Assembly: GCA_922989275.2 (NCBI GenBank)
Contig: OV277868.1
Location: 52,636,216-52,700,215, forward strand
Direction of reading: 5' to 3'
Length of the DNA: 64,000 nt
Origin: Gari tellinella
Taxonomy: Eukaryota > Mollusca > Bivalvia > Cardiida > Psammobiidae
Below are positions 54,401-56,055 of this stretch, piece after piece. How positions within the stretch are numbered: position 1 is the stretch's first letter; each line of letters starts with the position of its first letter. The notes beneath the pieces were generated by a model. That model was not told where the DNA came from and made no database searches. It worked only from the letters and a program-made list of their open reading frames with translations. The translations under genes and the position numbers were made by a program.

Positions 54401-54732
54401 GATAAAAAGGGCTCTGAGGTCTTCCTCCACATCCAAAATCCATGACTGAAATACTGTTTAAGTGGTGTAAAATCATAATACATCAAATTTTCAGGCAATT
54501 AATAGTTACGGATAAACATGTAGGAAAGGTTACAAGCAATTAAGCAGCTTACATGACTGTGTACCTTGAACAAGCATTCAACCTGTGTCCTATTTGGTTT
54601 CAGGTTCTGCTTATAGACCCAGGCAGTTTCCGTGAAGTTGAGGAGTTAGTGAGACACGAGACAAAAGGAAAAGCCCAGATAGAAGTGCTCAGTCTGAAGG
54701 ATGTGGAGGAGGGAGATGAACTACTGGAATGA
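3292..54732 (+). CDS. SBDS: SBDS ribosome maturation protein (six-exon gene)
   Basis: Joining 3292-3425, 10208-10337, 16434-16634, 32891-32975, 40791-40876 and 54604-54732 gives 765 nt, or 254 residues plus TGA. Every junction has GT donors and AG acceptors and the phases match. The protein is SBDS: N-terminal FYSH domain (about residues 1-97; [20 protein letters not shown], then [19 protein letters not shown]), central helical domain (about 98-173; [35 protein letters not shown]) and C-terminal RRM-like domain ([15 protein letters not shown], ending [14 protein letters not shown]). The human protein has 250 residues. Known role of the family: with the GTPase EFL1 it releases eIF6 from the nascent 60S subunit, in nucleus/nucleolus and cytoplasm. 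The gene is intact and looks functional. What is odd is its 51-kb span, with introns of 6.8, 6.1, 16.3, 7.8 and 13.7 kb that are mostly transposons. Confidence 0.97.
4164..4210. repeat. DIRS left direct repeat (47 bp identical to 7621-7667)
   Basis: Starts AGTATTTTCTAATTAAAATG and is identical base for base to the copy at 7621-7667. Identity of the two ends suggests a recent insertion or a recombinase-type termini arrangement. Confidence 0.9.
4423..7263 (-). CDS. DIRS tyrosine recombinase (C-terminal third of a 946-codon open frame)
   Basis: Only about residues 610-946 (roughly 4423-5436) look like protein. They hold a SAM-like N-terminal DNA-binding part ([27 protein letters not shown]) and a tyrosine-recombinase catalytic core. 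The catalytic set is visible: Arg at 761/762 ([13 protein letters not shown]), His889 and Arg892 (SHELR), Trp916 and nucleophile Tyr926 (FSSFYLR). It would cut and rejoin the circular cDNA into the target. Residues 1 to about 610 overlap the RT/RNase H frame and are Ser/Pro-rich, with no recognisable domain; they are probably an incidentally open frame. The functional start is therefore unknown. It overlaps the end of the RT frame by about 145 bp, as is usual in DIRS elements. No internal stop breaks the recombinase. Confidence 0.85.
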   Translation of the reverse strand: MGSCHRQRGLFHSSRETPPSIECPHQSYVGTSWPSSSCDKPARQSGGRKGPGSSIPGILQSPFSCSQERRLLETDHRSLFSKSVSREGILQDGDASLYPARGPPISVGSIFRPIGCVLPCTNPQTIQASSQILPWLCGLPVSCPTFWPVFGAQGLHKTDEDSSPTLKSGRFDPSPILRRLAPSSRKSSFSSRRSGPLLGNRFRSRSHTKPKQVKFDPIPRLCLRRDELSHGQERSSRSPCQNRSSSRSDSDLLTQTSLLRQVSSVSPRDSELNGGLHRTGSPLYETPSVLSLSSMEAPPGPPLDVSSPPPSIPSSSGMGAEQGQDAERRSSPSSGPLPVSLHRCEQRRVGSTPGTIGSNGFGPMVSTGISTSYQQPRIDDSKTSSVLFSICSKGPLCVSVHGQHDSSFLHPQTGRNSLSCSLSRDKEDFSPVSIFRDHHTGQTSSGQAELYSRQPVPPEPDSAIRMVSQSESSQPDIPLLRLSTSGPVGDQTEQQTPSLCVPSSGSRSLGNRCPNSEFGSPVRLCICPIHSDSDCTKQDQTVGMQNSTSSSVLAPEIVVQRSPGTSLRSSQTSSAPRGSAVSKRKRLSRQSSLVPPSRVAVIREGLRKKKFSSEISTHIIKARRSSACTVYNAKWNIFTDWCSRGKIDPVHPSIHHIADFLTYLFEDMGLAVSTIKGYRAMLSHTLKFRGQNSIGSDIHLSDLLRSFELARPVSRSLTPKWDLSCVLWSLTKAPYEPLDKASILHLTWKTVFLLTFASAKRRSEIHALSVDAGHLRWHSDGSVTFLCTPGFLAKTQLPSKAPEPFKIPSLSHTLNRADPDRTLCPIRALKFYVDRTSTTRGSRKRLFIPVKGKGDISAASISRWVASTIRFVYSNLSENNLSLLQIRSHELRQALASSWAFVNHAPLDAILNASSWKNASTFSSFYLRSFSHTRDNLQAIGPLVAA
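5292..7319 (-). CDS. DIRS reverse transcriptase / RNase H
   Basis: 675 codons, intact. RT motifs in order: [17 protein letters not shown] (residues 82-97), [14 protein letters not shown] with catalytic Asp131 (129-142), [13 protein letters not shown] (160-172), [10 protein letters not shown] with the Asp197-Asp198 pair (192-201). RNase H follows: Asp362 ([14 protein letters not shown]), Glu396 ([12 protein letters not shown]), Asp421 ([11 protein letters not shown]) and Asp472 ([10 protein letters not shown]). It copies element RNA to cDNA and removes the template. The first in-frame Met is at 7319; the frame is open upstream to a TAG near 7420, so a fused or frameshifted upstream part is possible. 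The last ~60 residues lie over the recombinase N-terminus in another frame and are not conserved-looking. All catalytic residues are present, so this copy could have been recently active. Confidence 0.93.
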   Translation of the reverse strand: MGARLLHFSQAWSQITQDKWALAIVREGYFIPLEKRPPLSSVPINLTSEHPGLAQAVISLLDKAVVERVRDLQSPGFYSRLFLVPKKDASWRPIIDLSSLNLYLEKESFKMETQASIRLAVRPFQWGLSLDLSDAYFHVPIHKRSRHLLRFCHGSVVYQFRALPFGLSSAPRVFTKLMRIVAPHLRVGGSILLQYFDDWLLHQGNRHFLHADLARCWGIVSGLGLILNPNKSSLIPSQDFVFVGMNFLTDRNVVRVPPARIDLVLDLIQTFLHKRHCSARSLLSLLGTLNSTADFIELGRLFMRPLQFYLLALWRPRRDHLSTLVPLRPPFHQALEWGLNKDRMLKGVPLHLPAPSLFLFTDASKEGWGAHLEPSGLMVSGLWSRQESQLHINNLELMTVRLALSSFLSVLKGHCVSLSTDNTTVVSYIRRQGGTHSLALFQETKKIFLLCQSSGITIRAKHLAGRLNSIADSLSRQNQILPSEWSLNQRVANLIFLCLDCPLVDLLATRLNNRLPLYVSPVLDHAAWGIDALTLNLDHLFAYAFAPFILIPTVLNKIRQSECKILLVAPYWPQRSWFNDLLELLYDHPRPLPHQEDLLSQKGNVFHDNPLLFHLHVWPLSGKASERRNFLLKSPHISSRLDVLQPVQSITPNGTSSQIGVVEGRLIQSIPLSIT
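7413..7604 (-). pseudogene. Short basic ORF, possible remnant of DIRS gag
   Basis: 63 codons just upstream of the RT frame, ending in a strongly basic tail ([14 protein letters not shown]). Position and basic C-terminus suit the end of a DIRS gag, but gag proteins of this order are usually several hundred residues. The left direct repeat of the element lies immediately upstream, so there is no room for a full gag. It is either a deletion remnant or coincidental. Confidence 0.35.
7621..7667. repeat. DIRS right direct repeat (47 bp identical to 4164-4210)
   Basis: Second member of the identical 47-bp pair that brackets the DIRS coding block. Confidence 0.9.
7668..8576. other. Non-coding body of the TTAA transposon
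   Basis: AT-rich sequence between the DIRS and the subterminal palindrome. No reading frame or RNA was recognised. Confidence 0.5.
8577..8637. repeat. Subterminal palindrome at right end of TTAA transposon
   Basis: CTAGGGGTACGTGACCGTAC at 8577-8596 pairs with its complement ending at 8637 across an AT-rich loop. The left end has only a single copy of this motif (3735 onward), so the right end carries an extra inverted copy of the terminal motif, probably a transposase binding-site duplication or a partial terminal inversion. Confidence 0.85.
8954..9315. mobile_element. 362-bp hAT-like MITE with 5-bp target duplication
   Basis: Ends CAGGGCCTTTTTT at 8954 and AAAAAAGCCCTG at 9315 form an imperfect TIR. 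The flanking direct repeat is TCTGT (8949-8953 and 9316-9320). The interior holds TTGGGAA-type motifs like those in 38347-39167, which has the same style of termini, so the two look related. Confidence 0.75.
9316..10207. other. Rest of SBDS intron 1
   Basis: AT-rich. At 9835-9930 there is an irregular run of the phrases AGCAAAATGTC / GCGAAATGTC, a short degenerate tandem. Nothing else was recognised before the exon-2 acceptor TTCCAG at 10202-10207. Confidence 0.5.
10208..10337 (+). CDS. SBDS: SBDS exon 2
   Basis: 130 nt, the same length as human exon 2. It completes Val45 and encodes residues 46-88 ([14 protein letters not shown] ... [12 protein letters not shown]), the rest of the FYSH domain. 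The donor is GAG|GTATGT. It matches in position and phase the human exon 2/intron 2 junction, where the common Shwachman-Diamond donor variant c.258+2T>C lies. A transposon begins 28 bp downstream. Confidence 0.96.
10525..10790. repeat. Left subterminal units of the 10365-15187 element
   Basis: Two units with AAAAAGGTGCTTTTATTGCC / CCAAAATCGGCGTCAATATG character. They are the inverted counterparts of three units at 14575-15060 near the right end, so the element has array-like subterminal repeats in mirror orientation. Confidence 0.7.
10965..11100. repeat. ~63-bp tandem duplication
   Basis: The phrase TCAAACATGTCAGCACGAGT occurs at about 10999 and again at about 11056 with little change, each followed by a TAATTAGCGA motif. 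Confidence 0.75.
12058..12132. repeat. Hairpin-MITE fragment (TTAAAGCAG...CTGCTTTACTTTCAAC family)
   Basis: Arms of the family-A stem-loop (TAAAGCAGAACAGAAAAGTA and TGCTTTCTGCTTTACTTTCA) without its TTAACCCATTACCCC ends, so this is a degraded copy. Confidence 0.55.
13125..13612. repeat. ~265-bp tandem duplication, two diverged copies
   Basis: Copies at about 13125-13345 and 13395-13612 share CTCAACCA, CAAATGAATACGC, CTCTGCAAACAGGT, CACCAGGGTCTA, AATATATTTCGAGG and TTTTTAAACGGGAT in the same order. Identity is moderate. Function unknown. Confidence 0.85.
13858..14103. mobile_element. Hairpin MITE, family B (degraded)
   Basis: The central stem-loop (CTGATCAGAGGACTCC / GGAACCCTCTGATCAG) and side motifs (CAACCCTAGAGA, right end GTGTTAA) match the family-B copies at 41047-41297, 57133-57375 and 61161-61411. 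Confidence 0.65.
14275..14352. repeat. Hairpin-MITE family A core
   Basis: CTTAAAGCAGGTTGAAAGT... pairs with ACTTTCTGCCTGCTATAAG across a short GC-rich loop (GCGCTTGGCGCG). Confidence 0.6.
14575..15060. repeat. Right subterminal array of the 10365-15187 element
   Basis: Three direct units of about 170-190 bp, each with CCGATATTTTTCAT, CGTCGCCGATTTTGGTCAAT and AGGCAACTTTTT-like phrases. They mirror the inverted units near 10525-10790. Confidence 0.75.
15690..15776 (+). repeat. tRNA-like SINE head / tRNA pseudogene
   Basis: An A-box-like GGTAGCTCAGTGGTTAGAG followed about 45 bp later by a B-box-like GGACTCGAAACCC resembles a tRNA internal promoter. The predicted anticodon stem does not pair (CTAAC against CACGG), so a working tRNA is unlikely. 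It is best read as the tRNA-derived head of a SINE. Confidence 0.55.
15895..16140. repeat. Two adjacent hairpin-MITE fragments
   Basis: About 15895-16002 carries family-B side motifs (GTCACTAGGGTTCAATGTGT) and a degraded GATCAG core. About 16048-16135 is a stem-loop in which GCAGGACAAAATTAAAGCAG pairs with CTTGCTTTTGTCTTGTATTT around AAGTGCCTATAGGAACTT. Confidence 0.6.
16434..16634 (+). CDS. SBDS: SBDS exon 3
   Basis: 201 nt, residues 89-155, phase 0 at both ends and the same length as human exon 3 (c.259-459). It encodes [20 protein letters not shown] through KPTRNTKQQ, nearly all of the central helical domain. The acceptor is GAACAG at 16428-16433; a second AG six bases into the exon (ATTTTAG) would lose ILA and is not used in the family. 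The donor is CAG|GTATAT. Confidence 0.97.
16985..17085. repeat. Repeat end plus (TCCG)n microsatellite
   Basis: An inverted motif TATGCCCCCAGAATC / GATTCGGGGGCATA (about 16987-17018) is followed by about ten perfect TCCG units (17043-17082). Similar GGGGCATA/TGTCCGTC ends appear at about 27085-27100 and 40730-40745, so this is the end of a dispersed repeat. Confidence 0.8.
17380..17513 (+). promoter_or_regulatory. Candidate promoter and first exon of a gene nested in SBDS intron 3
   Basis: Within 110 bp there are an inverted CCAAT box (CGATTGG), a forward CCAAT box (AGCCAATCA) and a YY1-like GCGGCCATTTT. These are followed by an ATG at 17479 in an open stretch ([11 protein letters not shown]) that runs directly into a strong donor (CGAAG|GTAAGT at 17514). 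The layout is that of a housekeeping-type promoter and first exon. The exon ends in phase 2, while the next exon found (19446) needs phase 0, so either an exon is missing or this exon belongs to something else. Confidence 0.4.
17880..17945 (+). promoter_or_regulatory. Second promoter-like motif cluster
   Basis: The TCTCGCGA element (17911-17918), an AAGATGGCG YY1-type motif (17924-17932) and an ETS-type CTTCCGG (about 17939-17945) lie within 40 bp, a combination typical of animal housekeeping promoters. The ATG within it opens only 27 codons ([12 protein letters not shown]...). It could be an alternative start of the nested gene. Confidence 0.35.
18756..18932. repeat. Imperfect ~175-bp palindrome
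   Basis: AGTATGCAAACTCCTCTTAC with TAGGCATACAGT on the left pairs with TAGGAATACAGATACTGTAT... and GTGGAGTTCGCATACTTTGG on the right. It looks like a foldback MITE. Confidence 0.75.
19446..19514 (+). CDS. Putative exon of nested PWWP gene (linker)
   Basis: 69 nt, phase 0 at both ends, bounded by TATTCCAG and GTAATT. Lys/Arg-rich ([10 protein letters not shown]). The same frame continues uninterrupted into 20884-20996. Both junctions are phase 0, so it is also phase-compatible with SBDS exon 3. Confidence 0.5.
19596..19945. repeat. Pearl-like repeat fragment
   Basis: Starts TTAGCTCACCAGACTTTTAG. Its body phrases (GTTGTCGCCCAATCACTGGC, GAGGTATTGCTTTCTAATTG) recur at about 22840-23170. Confidence 0.6.
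19946..20883. other. Intronic stretch, nothing recognised
   Basis: AT-rich, with no coding signal apart from the acceptor TTTCTACAG immediately before 20884. Confidence 0.4.
20884..20996 (+). CDS. Putative exon of nested gene: PWWP domain N-terminal half
   Basis: 113 nt, acceptor TTTCTACAG, donor GACAA|GTAAGA. It encodes [20 protein letters not shown] and [17 protein letters not shown]. The pattern hydrophobic-VW-K-PG....WPA-V is that of a PWWP beta-barrel start. If the donor is not used, TAA at 20998 ends the protein three bases later. Confidence 0.6.
21088..21174. repeat. Perfect 37-bp-arm hairpin
   Basis: The arm AAATTAGTTTCCATTCGCAT... through AAGTTTTAA pairs without a mismatch with TTAAAACTTAATTGGATATG... 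across a 12-base loop (TTGTCATGTAAG). Perfect arms indicate a young foldback element or a conserved hairpin RNA. Confidence 0.9.
21299..21549. mobile_element. Hairpin MITE, family A
   Basis: Ends TTAACCCATTACCCCATA and complement (TATGGGGCAGTGGGCTTAA), with a central stem-loop (CTTAAAGCAGGTTGAAAGTA / TACTTTAAACCTGCTTTAAG). TTAA at both ends is consistent with TTAA target duplication and CCC-starting, piggyBac-type termini. Confidence 0.85.
21842..22880. repeat. Two ~523-bp tandem units rich in CCCACAAGTT
   Basis: Unit starts CAATTNGGAATTTTTCCTGT at about 21855 and 22380; GGGAGCTAATGTTATCAC lies at about 22314 and 22835. Each unit contains many CCCACAAGTT(T/C)TG phrases. The same phrases continue degenerately to 23340. 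Confidence 0.9.
23356..24092 (+). mobile_element. Pearl-like repeat, full-length
   Basis: Starts TTAGCTCACCTGAGCCAAAG with a terminal hairpin (CTCACCTGAGCCAAAGGCTCA) and ends GGGGCTCTTGTTA. The interior has TTTGGCACATAGCATCATCT, CAAATTATGCCCC and TTTTACATA-type phrases shared with the copies at 33699, 39482, 41487 and 52354. It encodes no protein. Family assignment to bivalve pearl/CvA-like elements is by general resemblance. Confidence 0.75.
24124..24210 (+). CDS. Putative terminal exon fragment of nested PWWP gene
   Basis: Acceptor TAATTTAG, then 28 codons in phase 0 ([28 protein letters not shown]) and TAA at 24208-24210. The stop falls where the tandem copies downstream read GAA (AAT GAA AGT against AAT TAA AGT), so it looks like a nonsense change at the entry of the repeat array. 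Confidence 0.45.
   Translation: MTNFEPEYLKRQRNNLKAFLKDVTWATN
24220..24610 (+). repeat. 87-bp coding minisatellite, five copies (29-residue unit)
   Basis: Units start GCTGATGAGAATAACCAG at 24220, 24306, 24393, 24471 and 24558. Copies 2-5 share one open frame: [20 protein letters not shown] and variants, with the linker AGNDNGSLC. Unit length is a multiple of three except in copy 1, which has a one-base deletion; copy 4 is nine bases short. Acidic, Asn/Gly-rich and probably disordered if translated. The frame in copies 2-5 runs to a TAA at 24642. Confidence 0.85.
24687..24803. repeat. Hairpin-MITE fragment
   Basis: GCAAATAAAGTGTACCC...GACAACTCCTATAGGAGC pairs with GGTCAGGGTATACTTTATTT. The right end is TTGGTTAA. 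Related to family B. Confidence 0.6.
25435..25577 (-). mobile_element. Hairpin MITE, family A (reverse, left part missing)
   Basis: Contains the family-A stem-loop and the right-hand end TATGGGGTAATGGGTTAA. The other terminus is absent. Confidence 0.7.
25727..26037. mobile_element. ~310-bp MITE with internal GCAATTCGCTTGC repeats
   Basis: Imperfect TIR: CAGTACTGAATCTTATT on the left, AATAAGGTTCAGTACTG on the right. Just inside both ends the phrase GGCAATTCGCTTGC is repeated (three times at 25750-25820, once inverted-adjacent at 25985-26005), with ATTCGATG spacers. Confidence 0.65.
26095..26830 (+). repeat. Two degraded pearl-like fragments
   Basis: CACCCGAGCACAGCTCCGGG (26101) and CACCTGAGCTCTGCTCGAGG (26481) are degraded copies of the terminal hairpin. 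Each is followed by GTCGTC-type sequence and TCTAGAGGCCACAATT body phrases. Confidence 0.6.
27090..28530. repeat. ~300-bp tandem array, about 4.7 units
   Basis: The landmark CTTAAC(CTTGGCTATAAC) recurs at 27111, 27415, 27719, 28015 and 28313, with spacings of 304, 304, 296 and 298. Each unit consists of two related halves containing TTTCCAACCATAC and several TGACCTTGACC phrases. Reading frames in it are by-products of the repeat. Confidence 0.92.
28827..31730. repeat. Field of dispersed CCTTGATGTAACA motifs
   Basis: CCTTGATGTAAC or its complement occurs at about 28948, 29107, 29121, 29140, 29340, 29520, 31384 and 31714, with one-mismatch copies at 29541, 29564 and 30113. An inverted pair AGTTGCTTTCCTT / AAGGAAAGCAACT brackets 28830-29383. 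No coding region was recognised in 31731-32623 either. Confidence 0.75.
32624..32867. mobile_element. Hairpin MITE, family A, abutting SBDS exon 4
   Basis: TTAACCGTATGCCCCATAGC to ATGGAGGAAAGGGTTAA with a family-A stem-loop (ACTTAAAGCAGGTTGAAAGT / ACTTTCAGCTGGCTTTAAG). Its right end lies 23 bp before the first base of exon 4, leaving a very short host stretch that contains the pyrimidine tract and acceptor (TTTCATATTTCAG). Confidence 0.8.
32891..32975 (+). CDS. SBDS: SBDS exon 4
   Basis: 85 nt, residues 156-183 plus the first base of Gly184 ([28 protein letters not shown]). Acceptor TATTTCAG, donor CCAG|GTAAGA. It covers the link from the central domain to the C-terminal domain. The intron after it, in phase 1, splits what is a single 165-nt exon in human. 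Confidence 0.95.
33245..33698 (+). pseudogene. Tc1-like transposase pseudogene, 5' and middle part
   Basis: An N-terminal helix-turn-helix part ([20 protein letters not shown], then [10 protein letters not shown]) is joined by an internal deletion to the DDE region ([40 protein letters not shown], and a decayed catalytic strand [16 protein letters not shown] where an Asp is expected). It ends at SLDLNII, where a pearl-like element interrupts it. Inactive: deletion, in-frame stop and lost catalytic residues. Confidence 0.85.
33699..34982 (-). mobile_element. Pearl-like repeat inserted in the Tc1 pseudogene
   Basis: In reverse orientation it runs from AACAAGAGGGCC to a terminal hairpin (CTCACCTTGAGCCTTTGGCT...) and GAGCTAA at about 34982. 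Its flanks are the two halves of one Tc1 reading frame. A partial family-A MITE (33926-34087) is nested in it. Confidence 0.85.
33926..34087. mobile_element. Hairpin MITE, family A, right part
   Basis: Second arm of the stem-loop (CTGCTTTACTTTCAACCTGC) through the terminus ATGGGGTAATGGGTTAA. The left part is missing. Confidence 0.75.
34983..35140 (+). pseudogene. Tc1-like transposase pseudogene, C-terminal part
   Basis: Continues the frame interrupted at 33698: [49 protein letters not shown]. This is the end of a Tc1 transposase. Its last codons run into the inverted-repeat element at 35137. Confidence 0.85.
35137..38129. mobile_element. 3-kb inverted-repeat element with GGCGGCCATTTT subterminal repeats
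   Basis: About 150 bp at the left (AGCTGGGCACATTATTAC, GTGATACAAGCATCA, AAGCCCGTTAGCCACGT, AAATGGCGGCCATTTTTCAA) recurs in inverted orientation at the right end. A second direct copy of the left module lies at about 35611-35740. No transposase was recognised; a 76-codon frame at 36307-36537 has no recognisable domain. TSD not defined. Confidence 0.75.
38347..39167. mobile_element. 821-bp hAT-like element with 5-bp target duplication
   Basis: TIR CAGCGTTTTTTTTC / complement of CAGCGGTTTTTTTC, flanked by AGGTA at 38342-38346 and 39168-39172. The interior near both ends has ACCCGTTCCCAATTGG phrases. Same style as 8954-9315. No transposase. Confidence 0.75.
39224..39464. mobile_element. Hairpin MITE, family A
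   Basis: TTAACCCATTACCCCATG to TATGGGGGAATGGGTTAA with a near-perfect central stem-loop (AAGCAGAATGCGCC / GGCGCATTCTGCTT). Confidence 0.9.
39482..40699 (+). mobile_element. Pearl-like repeat with internal tandem modules
   Basis: TTAGCTCACCTGAGCCAAAG (with terminal hairpin) to GGGGCTCTTGTTA. Inside, a module of about 315 bp (GTTATATAGTGAAAATTTCA ... GGGGTCACAG) is present about 2.5 times from 39826 to 40500. Non-coding. Confidence 0.85.
40791..40876 (+). CDS. SBDS: SBDS exon 5
   Basis: 86 nt: completes Gly184, then residues 185-212 ([28 protein letters not shown]). Acceptor TGTTTACAG, donor ATG|GTAGTT. Lys-rich start of the C-terminal domain. Confidence 0.95.
41047..41297 (-). mobile_element. 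Hairpin MITE, family B (reverse)
   Basis: TTAACCCTTTCCTCCCTGAA to GGGTTCAAAGAGTTAA with the central palindrome CAGAGGGCTCC TTTA GGAGCCCTCTG (about 41174-41199). TTAA at both ends. Confidence 0.85.
41300..41435. repeat. SINE-like fragment
   Basis: Contains TACGGTTCAAATCCTG (B-box-like) and CATGCGAGGAAGCCTACTAG...GTCGGTGG. The latter phrase also occurs at about 53665-53705 (GGGAAGCCTTCCAGCTGGCT...GGTCGGTGG). Matches a dispersed molluscan SINE type by resemblance. Confidence 0.5.
41487..42048 (+). mobile_element. Pearl-like repeat, 5' part
   Basis: Starts TTAGCTCACCTGAGCTATTG. The body has CAAAATTGGCCCCGCCC twice and stops within TTTAAAATTCTTCTTCTCTT without a CTCTTGTTA end. Confidence 0.7.
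42049..43820. other. Mostly unassigned intronic sequence
   Basis: Holds a short CAACT microsatellite (about 43213-43232) and a degraded hairpin remnant at 43425-43482 (TTTGGATCCTGACCAGTCAT / CTGGATCCAAAC). Nothing else was recognised. Confidence 0.5.
44758..44841. repeat. 42-bp perfect tandem duplication
   Basis: GTTGATTTTGGCCAGCAATA...CATGGGTTT is present twice back to back inside the 44076-46837 element. Confidence 0.9.
44845..45620. repeat. ~420-bp tandem duplication
   Basis: Two copies (about 44845-45215 and 45260-45620) share GGTGAGTGCTTTA, TTTTCATTAGGATAAATGAA, CCTATCCCCACCC and CACAAGGAAGGG in order. A further small duplication (CAATGATACAAACTCTATCT) lies at about 45915 and 46011. 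Confidence 0.85.
47841..48454. other. Spacer with short degenerate repeat
   Basis: At 48018-48110 the phrases TCAAAGCGTACC, TCAAAGCATACC, TCAAAATGTACC and TGAAGCGTACC repeat irregularly. Otherwise unassigned. Confidence 0.5.
48455..48886 (+). pseudogene. 3' end of a non-LTR retrotransposon ORF2
   Basis: Reads [40 protein letters not shown] and [20 protein letters not shown], then [20 protein letters not shown] and TGA. This is the conserved C-terminal region after the RT domain of Jockey/RTE/CR1-type LINEs (LEYAS.VWDP, IQRRAARYV, WNKLP). An in-frame TAA at 48803 breaks it, and the RT domain itself is absent. A 5'-truncated dead copy. Confidence 0.9.
49855..50897. mobile_element. 1.04-kb hAT-type MITE
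   Basis: TIR CATTGGCGTAGCTT / complement of CAGGGGCGTAGCTT, flanked by 8-bp ATTATTAT (49847-49854) and ATTATAAT (50898-50905), differing at one base. Internally, two or three diverged units end in CCGGGGGAGCATACCCCCGG-like palindromes (about 50095 and 50825). An 18-G run lies at 49967-49984. Confidence 0.85.
50898..51362. other. Unassigned intronic sequence
   Basis: Contains a CCCCCTTCC-rich inverted motif near 51228-51265. Nothing else was recognised. Confidence 0.4.
51363..51565 (-). pseudogene. Reverse-transcriptase fragment of a non-LTR retrotransposon
   Basis: On the minus strand: [48 protein letters not shown] and a stop. This is RT motifs B and C (GVPQGSVLGP...INDL...F-A-D-D). The catalytic FADD reads FAND and the spacer between INDL and FAND is shortened, so it is dead. 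It is unrelated in strand and position to the LINE tail at 48455-48886. Confidence 0.9.
51566..52353. other. Unassigned intronic sequence
   Basis: No gene or repeat recognised. Confidence 0.4.
52354..53459 (+). mobile_element. Pearl-like repeat, full-length
   Basis: TTAGCTCACCTGAGCACAAA (terminal hairpin CTCACCTGAGCACAAAGTGC) to GGCCCTCTTGTTA. Two and a half internal modules of about 315 bp with GGGGTCAAAATTG(A/G)CCCCGC are present. Confidence 0.85.
53460..53660 (+). mobile_element. Pearl-like repeat, 3' part
   Basis: Begins TAGGAAAACCTTTAAAAATC and ends GGGTCTCTTGTTCA. It is the missing type of tail for the headless copy at 41487-42048 and abuts the end of the copy at 52354-53459. Confidence 0.7.
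53747..53890. mobile_element. Foldback MITE
   Basis: TAGCTTTGAATGAGAAATGT...TATCTGGC (53763-53790) is perfectly complementary to the segment ending at 53875, and pairing continues imperfectly through AGAATATTTG / CAAATATTCT on the flanks. Confidence 0.85.
53891..54603. other. End of SBDS intron 5
   Basis: Unassigned except for a 24-bp tandem (GGTCATGTGACCACTTGACATA / GGTCATGTGACCACTTAGCATA at 54291-54341). It ends in a good tract and acceptor, TTTGGTTTCAG. Confidence 0.5.
54604..54732 (+). CDS. SBDS: SBDS exon 6 (terminal coding exon)
   Basis: 129 nt including TGA, the same length as the human last coding exon (c.625-753). Residues 213-254: [42 protein letters not shown]. It completes the RRM-like C-terminal domain, with the acidic C-terminus typical of the family. 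Confidence 0.97.
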   Translation, partial: VLLIDPGSFREVEELVRHETKGKAQIEVLSLKDVEEGDELLE

Positions 54733-54797
54733 CACCTAACCCCCCACTGACCAGTGCTGTATATGCCATATTGAGTGGAGCCTGGCCCCAAAGTTAA

Positions 54798-54920
54798 AAA
54801 GAGTTTGAGTTGAGTCCGAGATTGTTCTCAAGCATTTGATTGGTCAGATTTGAGCTTCGGCTCAAATCTGACCTATCAAATGCATGAGAATAAGCTCCGA
54901 CTCCTAAACTCAAACTCTTT
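54798..54920 (+). repeat. Long hairpin with UUCG loop in the SBDS 3' UTR
   Basis: AAAGAGTTTGAGTTGAGTCC...TTTGAGC (54798-54855) pairs along nearly its whole ~58 bp with GCTCAAATCTGACC...CTCAAACTCTTT (54860-54920) around a C-TTCG-G tetraloop. It begins 66 bp after the stop codon. Probably a foldback MITE fixed in the transcript. Confidence 0.9.
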
Positions 54921-55332
54921 ATAATCTTGGACCCTTGTGTCCGTAATGTAAGTTTGTGTTCACCAGTTATACAGTGAATGCTCAAACAGAAAATCAACTC
55001 TGAAAACTCTGCTAGATGTTGACAGTCAACAATCTGAACAGATGCAGGGGATGACCTTTCTCAGAATGTTCCCTATTTCAAGCGTAAATTTGCACTAAGT
55101 TTAGTGTACCAGATAGTCTATCCTGTGTTAAGGGTGTATCAATGTCATGAATTTAAGAAATTTTCAAAGTATATGAATACACTTTATGATGGTTTTGTAT
55201 TGAAGAGCTATCTAAGATGAATGAAAAAATAGAAAAAGTGTACATTTTGGTGAACAACAGTTGGCTCCATGGCCATGTAAAATTTACCCCACCAACTTTC
55301 TCTTATTTTGTCCTTTTCAAACAGCCCGCTTC

Positions 55333-55338
55333 AATAAA
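55333..55338 (+). terminator. Candidate SBDS polyadenylation signal
   Basis: First AATAAA after the stop codon, about 600 nt downstream. Cleavage site not determined. Confidence 0.5.
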
Positions 55339-55929
55339 ATCCATTTTAAATGAAAACAAATATGATCATTTGGTTTTGTGTTATTTATTTCCTATCTATG
55401 GTAGTATTTCTTCATACAAAAACTAATTTAAGAAAAAACAGGCACCAAATGTGAAATTTATAAAGCTCTAAATATCATCGATATGGTACTTTTTTTGTAA
55501 ATTTTGTAAGGGGAGATAACTCTTTTTACTTTAATAACTCTAAATTTTCAACAATGGGCATTCTGTTTTACGTTTACCTTGCTTTTAGCTGTCACCTGTA
55601 TTCTATGAATGTTTCAGTGGTCATATTAGAGAGGTTTCACTGTATATGATTGTTTGAATCAGGTTATTGTAATGGTTCATAAACTAGTAAAGGTTTAGTT
55701 TGGTTTCTTTGTGGGAAGTGTCCGAAACTGATTTCCTATTGCTAAATTCAAACTTGAGTGAGTGGCCATCTATAGTGAAATAAAATGCACCTTCTAGATT
55801 GAATGTGCCAACTCTGAGTAGTCAGCCTACATGTACAACCACGAAACCTACATACATGACAATATCTCATGATTCTCTAGACAGTGAGGGGAATTGCACA
55901 ACAACATTTTAAGTATCGCAAGAACTGTT

Positions 55930-56055
55930 TTCTATATCCTTGCAGGAGGTAGCTTAAAGCAGGCTGAAAGTAAAGCAGAATGTGCCTTACGACATTTCAA
56001 ACTGCTTAAAGAGGCCAATTTTCCTCAAAACTAGAAAGAGAATATGGGGTAACAG
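55930..56055 (-). mobile_element. Hairpin MITE, family A (reverse, partial)
   Basis: GCTTAAAGCAGGCTGAAAGT...CTGCTTAAAGA with the end ATATGGGGTAACAGGTAA. Second terminus absent. Confidence 0.65.
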
